This document shows positions 35,961 through 44,134 of a stretch of DNA of 64,000 bases, in pieces. The stretch covers positions 113,849-177,848 of the forward strand of contig NZ_JACJPX010000008.1 in assembly GCF_014696315.1 (NCBI RefSeq), given 5' to 3'. Within the stretch, counting starts at the first letter, position 1. Every line of letters begins with the position of its first letter. Below the pieces are notes generated by a model. The model was not told where the DNA came from. It ran no database searches and saw only the letters and a list, made by a program, of their open reading frames with translations. The translations under genes and the position numbers were made by a program. Source of the DNA: Calothrix membranacea FACHB-236 (GTDB taxonomy: Bacteria; Cyanobacteriota; Cyanobacteriia; Cyanobacteriales; Nostocaceae).

Positions 35961-36418
35961 TGGTTCTCCAACTCCTCCCCGAACATTTACAAATTATCCG
36001 CACCCATGCCCAAAGCGCTTACCCAGATGAATGCTGCGGTATAATTCTGGGTCACATCACCCTTGAGGGGAAAACTGTAGTCGAAATTATGCCTACAGAA
36101 AATGCTTGGAATACAGAAGCAAGTAATTTTTCTGGCGATCTCACTCACGAAACTGAAAGGCGACGATATGCGATCGCACCCCAAGTCATGTTACAAGCAC
36201 AAAGGGAAGCACGCGATCGCTCTCTCAATATTATCGGTATTTACCATTCCCACCCCGACGCACAGGCGATTCCTTCAGAGTGCGATCGCCTCTATGCTTG
36301 GCCTGAATACTCGTATATAATAGTTTCCGTTCAAAAAGGTAAAGCTGAAACACTCCAAAGCTGGAGTCTAGATGAAAGTCATCAATTCCAACCCGAAGCG
36401 ATTAACAACATAATTTAA
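35960..36418 (+). CDS. M67 family metallopeptidase (JAMM/MPN domain)
   Basis: 152 residues. The zinc signature is complete: CCGIILG, an upstream Glu (PTENAWN), then YHSHPDAQAIPSECDR with His-x-His and Ser-x-x-Asp. Bacterial JAMM proteases such as Mec trim or release sulfur-carrier proteins or cleave amino acids from their C-termini. The next gene encodes a MoeB-rhodanese adenylyltransferase, the partner that activates such carriers, so a role in sulfur transfer (cysteine, thiamine or molybdopterin type) is likely. No carrier gene is visible beside them. Confidence 0.9.
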   Translation: MVLQLLPEHLQIIRTHAQSAYPDECCGIILGHITLEGKTVVEIMPTENAWNTEASNFSGDLTHETERRRYAIAPQVMLQAQREARDRSLNIIGIYHSHPDAQAIPSECDRLYAWPEYSYIIVSVQKGKAETLQSWSLDESHQFQPEAINNII

Positions 36419-36484
36419 ACAACCGATCAATACGGATATCATTTTTCGCTACGATAAATAATCCGCCCTCCACTTGAAATTGCT

Positions 36485-37657
36485 ATGCTCAATCCCAATC
36501 TGGATGAAATCCAGTTGACTAAAGACGACTACGAACGCTACTCCCGCCACCTGATTTTGCCGGAGGTGGGACTAGAGGGACAAAAACGCCTGAAAGCCGC
36601 CAGTGTACTGTGTATTGGTACGGGTGGACTGGGTGCGCCACTGCTGTTATATTTGGCAGCTGCGGGTGTGGGACGCATCGGTATTGTTGATTTCGATGTT
36701 GTCGATACTTCTAACCTGCAACGCCAAGTAATTCACGGGACATCCTGGGTAGGTAAACCCAAGATTCAATCCGCTAAGGATAGAATTCTGGAGATTAACC
36801 CCTTCTGTCAGGTTGATTTGCATGAAGTGCGCCTCAGTTCCGAAAATGCGCTGAGTATTTTGGAACCCTATGATATTGTCGTCGATGGTACTGATAACTT
36901 CCCGACAAGGTATCTTGTGAACGACGCTTGTGTGTTGCTCAACAAGCCTAACGTTTACGGTTCGATTTTCCGCTTTGAAGGACAAGCCACTGTATTTAAC
37001 TACGAAGGCGGGCCGAACTATCGTGACTTGTATCCCGAACCACCACCACCAGGAATGGTTCCCTCCTGTGCAGAAGGTGGGGTGTTAGGAATATTGCCCG
37101 GAATTATCGGTGTGATCCAAGCCACGGAAACTGTGAAAATTATTCTGGGACAAGGTAACACTTTAAGCGGAAGGCTGCTGCTGTACAACGCCTTGGAAAT
37201 GAAATTCCGCGAGTTAAAGCTGCGTCCAAACCCCATTCGCCCAGTTATTGAAAAACTGATAGACTACGAAGAATTCTGCGGTATTCCCCAAGCTAAAGCT
37301 GAAGAAGCGAAACAGCAGCAGGAAATTCAAGAAATGACTGTTGTGGAATTGAAACAGTTATTAGATAGCGGTGCGAAAGACTTTGTACTGTTAGATGTGC
37401 GTAACCCCCATGAATATGAAATTGCCAAAATTCCTGGTTCTGTCTTAGTACCATTACCAGATATTGAAAATGGCAATGGCGTGAAACAAGTCAAAGAAAT
37501 TCTCAACGGTCACCGCTTAATTGCTCATTGTAAAATGGGCGGGCGATCGGCAAAAGCCCTGAGCATTCTTAAAGAATCTGGGATTGTTGGTACAAACGTC
37601 AAAGGTGGAATCACCGCTTGGAGTCGAGAAGTAGATTCTTCCGTTCCTGAGTATTAA
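36485..37657 (+). CDS. moeB: MoeB/ThiF-type adenylyltransferase with C-terminal rhodanese domain
   Basis: 390 residues. E1-like domain at about 1-255: RHLILPEVGLEGQKRLKAASVLCIGTGGLGAPLLLYLAAAG (ATP loop), DFDVVDTSNLQRQV, DGTDNFPTRYL, and the active-site region MVPSCAEGGVLG. Rhodanese domain at about 285-390 with the catalytic Cys in HCKMGGRSAKAL. It adenylates the C-terminal Gly-Gly of a small ubiquitin-like sulfur carrier and transfers sulfur to it. The CxxC zinc pairs typical of E. coli MoeB are not seen, as in other rhodanese-fused cyanobacterial members. Cotranscription with the JAMM gene (66-base gap) is likely. Confidence 0.9.
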   Translation: MLNPNLDEIQLTKDDYERYSRHLILPEVGLEGQKRLKAASVLCIGTGGLGAPLLLYLAAAGVGRIGIVDFDVVDTSNLQRQVIHGTSWVGKPKIQSAKDRILEINPFCQVDLHEVRLSSENALSILEPYDIVVDGTDNFPTRYLVNDACVLLNKPNVYGSIFRFEGQATVFNYEGGPNYRDLYPEPPPPGMVPSCAEGGVLGILPGIIGVIQATETVKIILGQGNTLSGRLLLYNALEMKFRELKLRPNPIRPVIEKLIDYEEFCGIPQAKAEEAKQQQEIQEMTVVELKQLLDSGAKDFVLLDVRNPHEYEIAKIPGSVLVPLPDIENGNGVKQVKEILNGHRLIAHCKMGGRSAKALSILKESGIVGTNVKGGITAWSREVDSSVPEY

Positions 37658-37665
37658 ATTCTGGT

Positions 37666-37706
37666 TGACTGTTGACTGTTGACTGTTGACTGTTGACTGT
37701 TGACTG
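37666..37706. repeat. Heptameric tandem repeat (TTGACTG)
   Basis: Six consecutive GTTGACT units start 8 bases after the moeB stop. Confidence 0.8.
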
Positions 37707-37777
37707 GGAAGAGAAAATTTTATCCCTGAGTTTGGGGATTTTTCCTTGATTGACTGATTTGGATAAAATATCAGCGA

Positions 37778-37806
37778 TTCGTAGGGGTACAGCAATGCTG
37801 TACCCT
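37778..37806. repeat. Dispersed palindrome
   Basis: GTAGGGGTACAGCA-A-TGCTGTACCC, same style as 3441-3505. Confidence 0.6.
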
Positions 37807-37850
37807 TATTTCGTCTTAACGTGAAACCCTCTTGGTTGCAAGGTTTTTGC

Positions 37851-37946
37851 CCTCACCCCCAACCCCTCTCCCAGCAGGAGAGGGGAGCAAGAGATTTAAT
37901 TCCCCTTCTCCTGCGGGAGAAGGGGTTAGGGGATGAGGGCGAGGGT
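37851..37946. repeat. Interspersed CCTCACCCCC...GGGATGAGGGC repeat
   Basis: About 96 bases with long inverted ends (CCTCACCCCCAACCCCTCTC and a matching GAGAAGGGGTTAGGGGATGA) and inner copies. This is a common cyanobacterial interspersed palindrome; small reading frames across it are not genes. Confidence 0.75.
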
Positions 37947-37987
37947 TTTTGTACAACACTATTAATGTTTGATGGTGCGTGCTGTCC

Positions 37988-38020
37988 AGATCCCCGACTT
38001 TTTGAAAAAGTCGGGGATCT
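37988..38020. repeat. Perfect 16-bp inverted repeat
   Basis: AGATCCCCGACTTTTT and its reverse complement are separated by a single G. Typical dispersed palindrome in Nostocales; could act as a terminator hairpin. Confidence 0.65.
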
Positions 38021-38061
38021 AAATCTCGTTAAAGCAAGTGACATCCCACCATACATCTATT

Positions 38062-38313
38062 AATGAGGCTTTTTTCTTCATTAATGAGGTTCTGAGGTTC
38101 ATTCACAAGGCTTTTTTGCTCGTGAATGAGGCTTTTTTGCTCGTGAATGAGGCTTTTTTGCTCGTGAATGAGGCTTTTTTGCTCGTGAATGAGGCTTTTT
38201 TGCTCGTGAGCGAGGCTTTTTTGCTCGTGAATGAGGTTTTTTTGCTCGTGGACGAGGTTTTTTTGCTCGTGAGCGAGGCTTTTTTGCTCGTGGACGAGGT
38301 TCCGAGGTTCATT
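38062..38313. repeat. Tandem array of twelve 21-bp units upstream of the ATPase gene
   Basis: 252 bases, exactly 12 units of 21. The core unit is AATGAGGC, six T, GCTCGTG; four identical copies run 38125-38208, with variants AGCGAGG, GACGAGG around them. The first two units and the last share a different body (GAGGTTC-GAGGTTCATT). Because 21 is a multiple of 3, both strands stay open: one gives a seven-residue NEAFLLV repeat, the other TSKKASF. No ribosome site or family supports translation. The array ends 60 bases before the ATPase start. Confidence 0.8.
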
Positions 38314-38373
38314 AACGAGTATTAGGGGCTATTACTGACAGTATAATGGGCAAAATTGCCATATTTAATACTT

Positions 38374-39699
38374 ATGCCTAATAAGCCTGACTTACTTACT
38401 GAACTCTACAACGCCTTTAACCCCTTTGAACCCTTACCCGCCGATGATATTAGGTATGTAGATTGTCAGGATGTGCGAGGAGATGCGGATATTTTGCAAG
38501 AGTTGGGAAATCGGATGCGACTGGCAAACACTAATACCTGCCAATTATATTCTGGACATCGGGGGGCGGGGAAATCTACAGAATTACTCAAGCTAAAGAA
38601 GTATTTAGAAAATCGGCAATTCTATGTTGTGTACTTTGCAGCTGATGAAGAGGATATTGATTCTGAAGATGCTCAATATACGGATATCCTTCTTGCCTGT
38701 ACACGCCGCTTGCTTAAAGATTTACAAGGAATTGCTAATCCTCTTCCTATACTTGATTGGCTACAAGACCGTTGGGAAGATTTAAAAGATTTAGTCCAAA
38801 CTCCCAAACAGTTTGAGAGTATGTCACTAGAATTAAAAATGGCTCAGTTTGCCAAGCTGACAGCAAATGTAAGAGCTGTTCCTCAGTTACGTCAACAGAT
38901 TCGCCAAAAGATTAATCCTCACACTGTCACTTTAATTCAGGTGTTGAATCAATTTCTCACCGATGCTAAACAAAATCTCCCTAATGGTAAAACTAAACTA
39001 GCAGTAATTGTTGATAACTTAGACCGGATGGTATTAGTTAAAGACGGAGACCGTACCAACTATGAAGAAGTATTTTTAGATCGCAGCGAACAACTACAAG
39101 CTTTGGAGTGCCATTTAATTTACACTCTGCCGATTTCAATGGTGTATTCGACAAGAGCAACCGACCTCCGAGATATCTACGGTGAATGCTTACTTTTACC
39201 GATGATTATGGTGAAAACTCTCAATGGGGAAGTTTACCAACCAGGACTCAAGAAGGTTACAGAAGTCATTAGCAAACGAGTCCGGCAAATTGCACCAGAA
39301 TTATCACTAGAAAAGGAGATTTTTGACAATCCCCAAACCCTCGAACGACTTTGTTTAATGAGTGGAGGTCACGTCAGGAATTTGTTATTGTTAACTCAAG
39401 ATGCTATTGGACGTATTGAAGATTTACCGATTACAGAAACAGCAGTGCGACGAGCAATTACTCAAGCTAGAGATACCTATCGCCGCGCAGTAGAAAATCA
39501 TCAATGGAATCTATTGGCAGAAGTCTCTCGTTCTAAACGTATTATTAATGATGATCAGTATCGAAGTTTGATGTATAACCGCTGCCTTTTAGAATACCGC
39601 TTTATGGATGATGACGGTGAGATGCAGCGTTGGTATGATATTCATCCATTAATTCAAGGAATCCCAGAATTTAAAGAAGCTGTAGCGAAACTTCCATGA
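38374..39699 (+). CDS. P-loop ATPase (STAND/AAA-like)
   Basis: 441 residues from the ATG at 38374; a TTG at 38356 is in frame but less likely. Walker A is YSGHRGAGKSTELLKLKKYL near 66-85, Walker B LAVIVDNLDRM near 210, an acidic AADEEDIDSED loop after strand 2, and a helical winged-helix-like C-terminal region (QYRSLMYNRCLLEYRF, WYDIHPLI). The layout suits an Orc/STAND-type signalling ATPase. Its stop overlaps the start of the TPR gene (ATGA), so the two products are made together. No partner nuclease or protease is seen beside it; function is unknown. Confidence 0.8.
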   Translation: MPNKPDLLTELYNAFNPFEPLPADDIRYVDCQDVRGDADILQELGNRMRLANTNTCQLYSGHRGAGKSTELLKLKKYLENRQFYVVYFAADEEDIDSEDAQYTDILLACTRRLLKDLQGIANPLPILDWLQDRWEDLKDLVQTPKQFESMSLELKMAQFAKLTANVRAVPQLRQQIRQKINPHTVTLIQVLNQFLTDAKQNLPNGKTKLAVIVDNLDRMVLVKDGDRTNYEEVFLDRSEQLQALECHLIYTLPISMVYSTRATDLRDIYGECLLLPMIMVKTLNGEVYQPGLKKVTEVISKRVRQIAPELSLEKEIFDNPQTLERLCLMSGGHVRNLLLLTQDAIGRIEDLPITETAVRRAITQARDTYRRAVENHQWNLLAEVSRSKRIINDDQYRSLMYNRCLLEYRFMDDDGEMQRWYDIHPLIQGIPEFKEAVAKLP

Positions 39700-42179
39700 A
39701 TCCAAATATAGATGATTGGGATGAAGATTTACCCCCAGAACCAGAAGAAGTATATCAAGATTTAGTTCGCGCACTGAAGCGGAAATCTGGATTTGGCTTG
39801 TTTTTTGTGCAATGTACACCTGTGGAAGCAGAGAATTTAATTGTTAAACTTCCACAGGATATTCCCCAGAAGCATATAGAAGTTTTGCGCTTGGTTGAAG
39901 CTATTGATAATTTATATGAGCGAGTGACTGAGTTTGTTAAACACAAGCAAATTGATATTTTATTAATTAAAGGTCTGGAATATTCTTTATATAAGTATGA
40001 AAAAAGAACTTTTGGCGAAATCACCGAAAGTAGATTTAGCGATTTAGTTAGTGTACCGCATATTTTAAATCACCTAAATCAACAGCGAGAAAGGTTTAGA
40101 GATGATTTTCCTTTTTGCTTTGTTTTTCTTCTGCGTTCATTTTCGATCAATTATTTAATCCACCGTGCCCCAGATTTTTTTGATTGGCGTTCGGGAGTAT
40201 TTGAATTACCAACTACACCAGAATTGGTAGATGAAGAATCAACTCGTTTATTAGATGAAGCAGATTATGATGAATATTTAAAACTTAGCTCAGAACAAAA
40301 AATAGAGAAAATTCTAGAAATTCAAGATTTGCTTTCAGAAAAGCATCAAACAGACAGTCGAAAAGCTAGCTTGTTCCGCGAGTTAGGAAGGTTGTTAGTT
40401 ACTGCTGAGGAGTATGAAGCATCTCTTACATCCTACGACAAAGCCTTAGAGATTAAACCTGATTACCACCAAGCTTGGAACGGTCGGGGAAATACGCTAC
40501 GGAATTTAGGACGCTATGAAGAAGCGATCGCATCCTACGACAAAGCCTTAGAGATTAAACCTGATTACCACCAAGCTTGGAACGGTCGGGGGATTGCGCT
40601 GGATGATTTAGGCCGCTATGAAGAAGTGATCGCATCCTACGACAAAGCCTTAGAGATTCAACCTGATTACCACTACGCTTGGAACGGTCGGGGGATTGCG
40701 CTAGGGAATTTAGGACGTTATGAAGAAGCGATCGCCGACTATGACAAAGCTTTAGAGATTCAACCTGATTACCACTACGCTTGGTACAACCGGGGGAATG
40801 CGCTAGTTAATTTAGGACGCGATGAAGAAGCGATCGCCGACTATGACAAAGCCTTAGAGATTAAACCTGATTATCACTACGCTTGGAACGGTCGAGGGAA
40901 TGCGCTCAAGAATTTAGGACGAAATGAAGAAGCGATCGCCGACTATGACAAAGCCTTAGAGATTAAACCTGATTTCCACTACGCTTGGAACGGTCGAGGG
41001 AATGCGCTAGTTAATTTAGGACGAAATGAAGAAGCGATCGCCGACTATGACAAAGCCTTAGAGATTAAACCTGATTACCACTACGCTTGGAACAGTCGAG
41101 GGAATGCGCTCAAGAATTTAGGACGAAATGAAGAAGCGATCGCCGACTATGACAAAGCCTTAGAGATTAAACCTGATTTCCACTACGCTTGGAACGGTCG
41201 AGGGAATGCGCTAGTTAATTTAGGACGAAATGAAGAAGCAGTTCTATCCTATGACAAAGCACTCAAAATTAAACCTGATTACCACTATGCTTGGCACAAT
41301 CGGGGGGGAGCGCTAGGGAATTTAGGACGCAACGAAGAAGCAGTTCTATCCTATGACAAAGCACTCGAAATTAAACCTGATTACCACTATGCTTGGCACA
41401 ACCGGGGGGGAGCGCTAGGGAATTTAGGACGCAACGAAGAAGCAGTTCTATCCTATGACAAAGCGCTCGAGATTAAACCTGATTACTATGATGCTTTGCA
41501 AAATCAGGTATACGCTTTTTATAATTTAGGTTGTTATGAAAAAGCTATCATTAACTTTGATAAATTATTAAATCTCAACCCTGATAATTCTGAAATATTT
41601 AATAACTTAGGATACCTGCTATTAAAGAAATATTCTTCAGAAGGTCTTACTGTTGTTTATGAAAAAGCTTTAGAGATAGGGGGTCAGTTTCGTAATACTT
41701 GGAAGCAACAAAATCATACTTTAAATGAATTAAATGTCTATGAAGAAGCTCTCAGTAATTTCGACAAAGCTCTAGAACTTGAAAATGATTTCAGGTTAGC
41801 ATGGGCAAGCAGAGGCTTTGCTTTATATTACCTATGCCAATATCACGAAGCACTAATCAGTTGCAATAAAGCTCTTGAATTAATGCCTAATGATTATGTG
41901 AGTTGGTCTAATAAAGGCTTTATATTAATCGAATTAAAGCACTATCAAGAAGCTGTTAATTGCTTTAACAAAGTGCTAGAATTTGAACCTAATAAACACA
42001 GCATTTACTATATTAAAGCTTGCTGCTATGCACTTGAAGGTGATGTTGATCAGGCATTAGAAAATTTACAACAAGCGATTAATCTAAATCCTGAAGAGTA
42101 CAAGGGATTGGCAAGAACTGAGTCTGATTTTGACAGCATTCTGAATGATGAGCGCTTTCAAGCATTGATTCAAACATAG
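39696..42179 (+). CDS. Degenerate STAND-like domain followed by a long TPR array
   Basis: 827 residues. The first 175 resemble an NTPase core without a P-loop: GLFFVQCTPVEAENL where Walker A should be, IDILLIKGLEYS as strand 3, and FPFCFVFLLRSFSINYLIHRAPDFFDWRSGVFEL, a pattern familiar from STAND-type proteins. From about 235 come some 17 TPR units of 34 residues; ten are almost identical (YDKALEIKPDYHYAWNGRGN, NALKNLGRNEEAI), then seven divergent ones. The tail TESDFDSILNDERFQALIQ is a usual TPR end piece. TPRs bind protein partners, so this is probably the sensor or scaffold for the ATPase whose gene it overlaps. Confidence 0.78.
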   Translation: MNPNIDDWDEDLPPEPEEVYQDLVRALKRKSGFGLFFVQCTPVEAENLIVKLPQDIPQKHIEVLRLVEAIDNLYERVTEFVKHKQIDILLIKGLEYSLYKYEKRTFGEITESRFSDLVSVPHILNHLNQQRERFRDDFPFCFVFLLRSFSINYLIHRAPDFFDWRSGVFELPTTPELVDEESTRLLDEADYDEYLKLSSEQKIEKILEIQDLLSEKHQTDSRKASLFRELGRLLVTAEEYEASLTSYDKALEIKPDYHQAWNGRGNTLRNLGRYEEAIASYDKALEIKPDYHQAWNGRGIALDDLGRYEEVIASYDKALEIQPDYHYAWNGRGIALGNLGRYEEAIADYDKALEIQPDYHYAWYNRGNALVNLGRDEEAIADYDKALEIKPDYHYAWNGRGNALKNLGRNEEAIADYDKALEIKPDFHYAWNGRGNALVNLGRNEEAIADYDKALEIKPDYHYAWNSRGNALKNLGRNEEAIADYDKALEIKPDFHYAWNGRGNALVNLGRNEEAVLSYDKALKIKPDYHYAWHNRGGALGNLGRNEEAVLSYDKALEIKPDYHYAWHNRGGALGNLGRNEEAVLSYDKALEIKPDYYDALQNQVYAFYNLGCYEKAIINFDKLLNLNPDNSEIFNNLGYLLLKKYSSEGLTVVYEKALEIGGQFRNTWKQQNHTLNELNVYEEALSNFDKALELENDFRLAWASRGFALYYLCQYHEALISCNKALELMPNDYVSWSNKGFILIELKHYQEAVNCFNKVLEFEPNKHSIYYIKACCYALEGDVDQALENLQQAINLNPEEYKGLARTESDFDSILNDERFQALIQT

Positions 42180-42216
42180 CGCACCCTAATTTTGAAAAGA
42201 ATTGCTGATTCAGAAA

Positions 42217-42789
42217 TTACAGCTTACTTAAACTCCGATATTCCCAAGGATTAACAAACTTCGCATCACTCCAAATCCCACGCTTTTGTTGCTGCGCTTC
42301 CGCTTCTGCTTGTTGCACTAAATCTTTACTCGGACATTTATTTAAATAAGGACGATACACCTTCGCCAGTCCTTCCCGCAGTAAAACTTGCTGCACAAAC
42401 GTACCATCTTTTAAGCGAACTTCCGCTACCTTTCTGCCATAGCGATCGCTATCAGTAATATTCAAAGTTACGCGATCGCCTCCTTGCTTAACCAACTGCT
42501 GTAAGCGTTCCTGCGCTTTCGCACCCCAGGTAAATTGATTGCGATCGCTGGCGCGTTTACTTTGCTTTTCCTTATTGGTATGTGGTACTTCTGGCGCATC
42601 CATACAAGCAAAGCGGACGCTGAATTTGTTACCATTAGGGTCTTTCACGGTTAGGGTATCACCATCGCTGACACGCTCAACAGCATCCCCAGAGGGAGGG
42701 AAAAGGCGATCGCATCCCATCAAACCCAAAATAATAATTCCTGCACACAGCCAAATTAGTGCTTGTTTATTTAACTTCCGCATTGTCAT
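42217..42789 (-). CDS. Thermonuclease family protein (SNase-like), probable lipoprotein
   Basis: 190 residues. Signal segment with lipobox (ALIWLCAGIIILGLMGCDRLF, Cys26) suggests lipid anchoring outside the cytoplasm. The SNase OB-fold follows: DGDTLTVKDPNGNKFSVRFACMDAPEVP, WGAKAQERLQQLV, DRYGRKVAEVRLKDG with the catalytic Arg/Asp/Glu positions in place, then LREGLAKVYRPYLNKCP and KRGIWSDAKFVNPWEYR. It likely degrades extracellular DNA or RNA. Convergent with the TPR gene. Confidence 0.9.
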   Translation of the reverse strand: MTMRKLNKQALIWLCAGIIILGLMGCDRLFPPSGDAVERVSDGDTLTVKDPNGNKFSVRFACMDAPEVPHTNKEKQSKRASDRNQFTWGAKAQERLQQLVKQGGDRVTLNITDSDRYGRKVAEVRLKDGTFVQQVLLREGLAKVYRPYLNKCPSKDLVQQAEAEAQQQKRGIWSDAKFVNPWEYRSLSKL

Positions 42790-42816
42790 GCACCAATATT
42801 ACCTTTGGAGGATGAT

Positions 42817-42907
42817 ACTAGCACCGCAAGGCGGAAGTCAAAAGTCAAAAGTCAACAGTCAACAGTTACCAGTCAACAGTCAACAGTCACCAGTCAACAG
42901 TCAAAAT
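42817..42907. repeat. Composite dispersed repeat: ACCGCAAGGCGGAA head plus GTCAACA heptamers
   Basis: ACTAGCACCGCAAGGCGGAA is followed directly by GTCAAAA and GTCAACA/GTTACCA heptamers. The same head occurs at 54327 with TTCAAAA heptamers. No gene here. Confidence 0.75.
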
Positions 42908-43017
42908 TTTCACCCTCACCTTTCCCCATTAACCAACGTATTGCGTTCCGAAATTATCTGATAATGAACTTTGTCAACCTTGTTTGCAGGGAATCAGGAA
43001 ATCTACAGTGAGTCAAT

Positions 43018-43998
43018 ATGCACATTAACCAGGAATTATCACTCCCAACAATGGGTTGTGGAACTTGGGCATGGGGAAATCAGCTGCTTTGGGGATACGA
43101 TCAAAGCATGGATAAGCAGTTGCAAGCCGTTTTTAACCTTTGTGTCAGCAACGGTGTAACCTTATTTGATACAGGGGATTCTTACGGAACTGGTAAACTC
43201 AAAGGACGCAGTGAAATACTGCTAGGCAAATTTGCTCGAGAATATCAGGGTATTAACGCCGAAAAGATTTGCATTGCTACCAAGCTAGCTGCTTACCCCT
43301 GGAGATGGACGCGTCAGTCAATGGTACAAGCTGGCAAAGCTTCGGCTCAAAGGCTAGGAAGAAATGTAGACTTAGTTCAGATGCATTGGTCTACCGCCAA
43401 CTATGCACCTTGGCAAGAAGAAAGGCTTTTAGATGGACTAGCTGACCTTTATGAGCAAGGATTAGTCAAAGCTGTAGGATTATCTAATTACGGGCCTAAC
43501 CGTCTGCAACGCGTCCATAAAAAATTTACCGAACGAGGAGTTGCGATCGCAACTCTGCAAGTTCAATACTCGCTACTCTCTACATATCCCGTAACGCAAT
43601 TACAACTGAAGCAAGTTTGCGACGATTTAGGTATTAAATTAATTGCCTATAGCCCTTTAGGATTGGGTTTATTAACAGGAAAATATTCAAAAACAGGCCC
43701 TTTTCCTAAAGGTATCCGTGGTTTATTATTCAAACAATTATTACCAGGAATAGACCCGCTTTTAACTTGTTTAAAAGAAGTAGCAGAGTCAAGAAACAAA
43801 ACTATGTCACAAATAGCAATTAACTGGTGCATTAGCAAAGGAACTATCCCCATTCCTGGCGCAAAGAATCTCCAACAAGCGCAAGAGAATATTGGTGCTT
43901 TAGGTTGGCTGTTAGACTCTGGCGAGATAGCTGCACTCGATCAAGCGGCTGCTAAATCAGATAAAAAAATGGTGCAGAATATTTTTCAGACGACGTAA
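43018..43998 (+). CDS. Aldo/keto reductase
   Basis: 326 residues, TIM-barrel AKR. Seen: MGCGTWAWGNQ, LFDTGDSYGTGKLKGRSEILLG with the catalytic Asp/Tyr, IATKLAAYPWRW (Lys), LVQMHWSTANYAP (His), VKAVGLSNYGPNRL, TLQVQYSLL, LIAYSPLGLGLLTGKY and IPIPGAKNLQQAQENIGALGW for NADPH binding. Complete and of normal length; the WRW in strand 3 resembles plant/cyanobacterial stress-linked AKRs. Substrate (aldehydes or ketones) unknown. Start preceded by AGTGAGTCAAT, no good Shine-Dalgarno. Confidence 0.92.
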   Translation: MHINQELSLPTMGCGTWAWGNQLLWGYDQSMDKQLQAVFNLCVSNGVTLFDTGDSYGTGKLKGRSEILLGKFAREYQGINAEKICIATKLAAYPWRWTRQSMVQAGKASAQRLGRNVDLVQMHWSTANYAPWQEERLLDGLADLYEQGLVKAVGLSNYGPNRLQRVHKKFTERGVAIATLQVQYSLLSTYPVTQLQLKQVCDDLGIKLIAYSPLGLGLLTGKYSKTGPFPKGIRGLLFKQLLPGIDPLLTCLKEVAESRNKTMSQIAINWCISKGTIPIPGAKNLQQAQENIGALGWLLDSGEIAALDQAAAKSDKKMVQNIFQTT

Positions 43999-44133
43999 TA
44001 GGGATTGGGGATTAGGGACTGGGTAATGGGTAATGAGTAATGAGTAATGGGAAGAGGAAATAATCTGTAGGCTTGGATTTTTGACTTTTGACTCTTGACT
44101 CTTGACTTTTGACTTTTGACTTTTGACTCTTAA
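43999..44133. repeat. Two heptamer repeat runs (GGGATTG/GGTAATG and TTTGACT/CTTGACT)
   Basis: Starts immediately after the aldo/keto reductase stop and runs to the stop of the convergent GTPase gene. Confidence 0.75.
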
Positions 44134-44134
44134 T

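Noticed and set aside
37821..38063. Small frame covering the CCTCACCCCC repeat
   Set aside because: It is an interspersed palindromic repeat, not a gene.
38062..38313. CRISPR array
   Set aside because: Units are contiguous with no unique spacers and no cas genes are in the window.
38038..38325. Reading frame of NEAFLLV repeats (and TSKKASF on the other strand) as a gene
   Set aside because: Both frames arise from a 21-bp tandem array, have no ribosome site and no family match.
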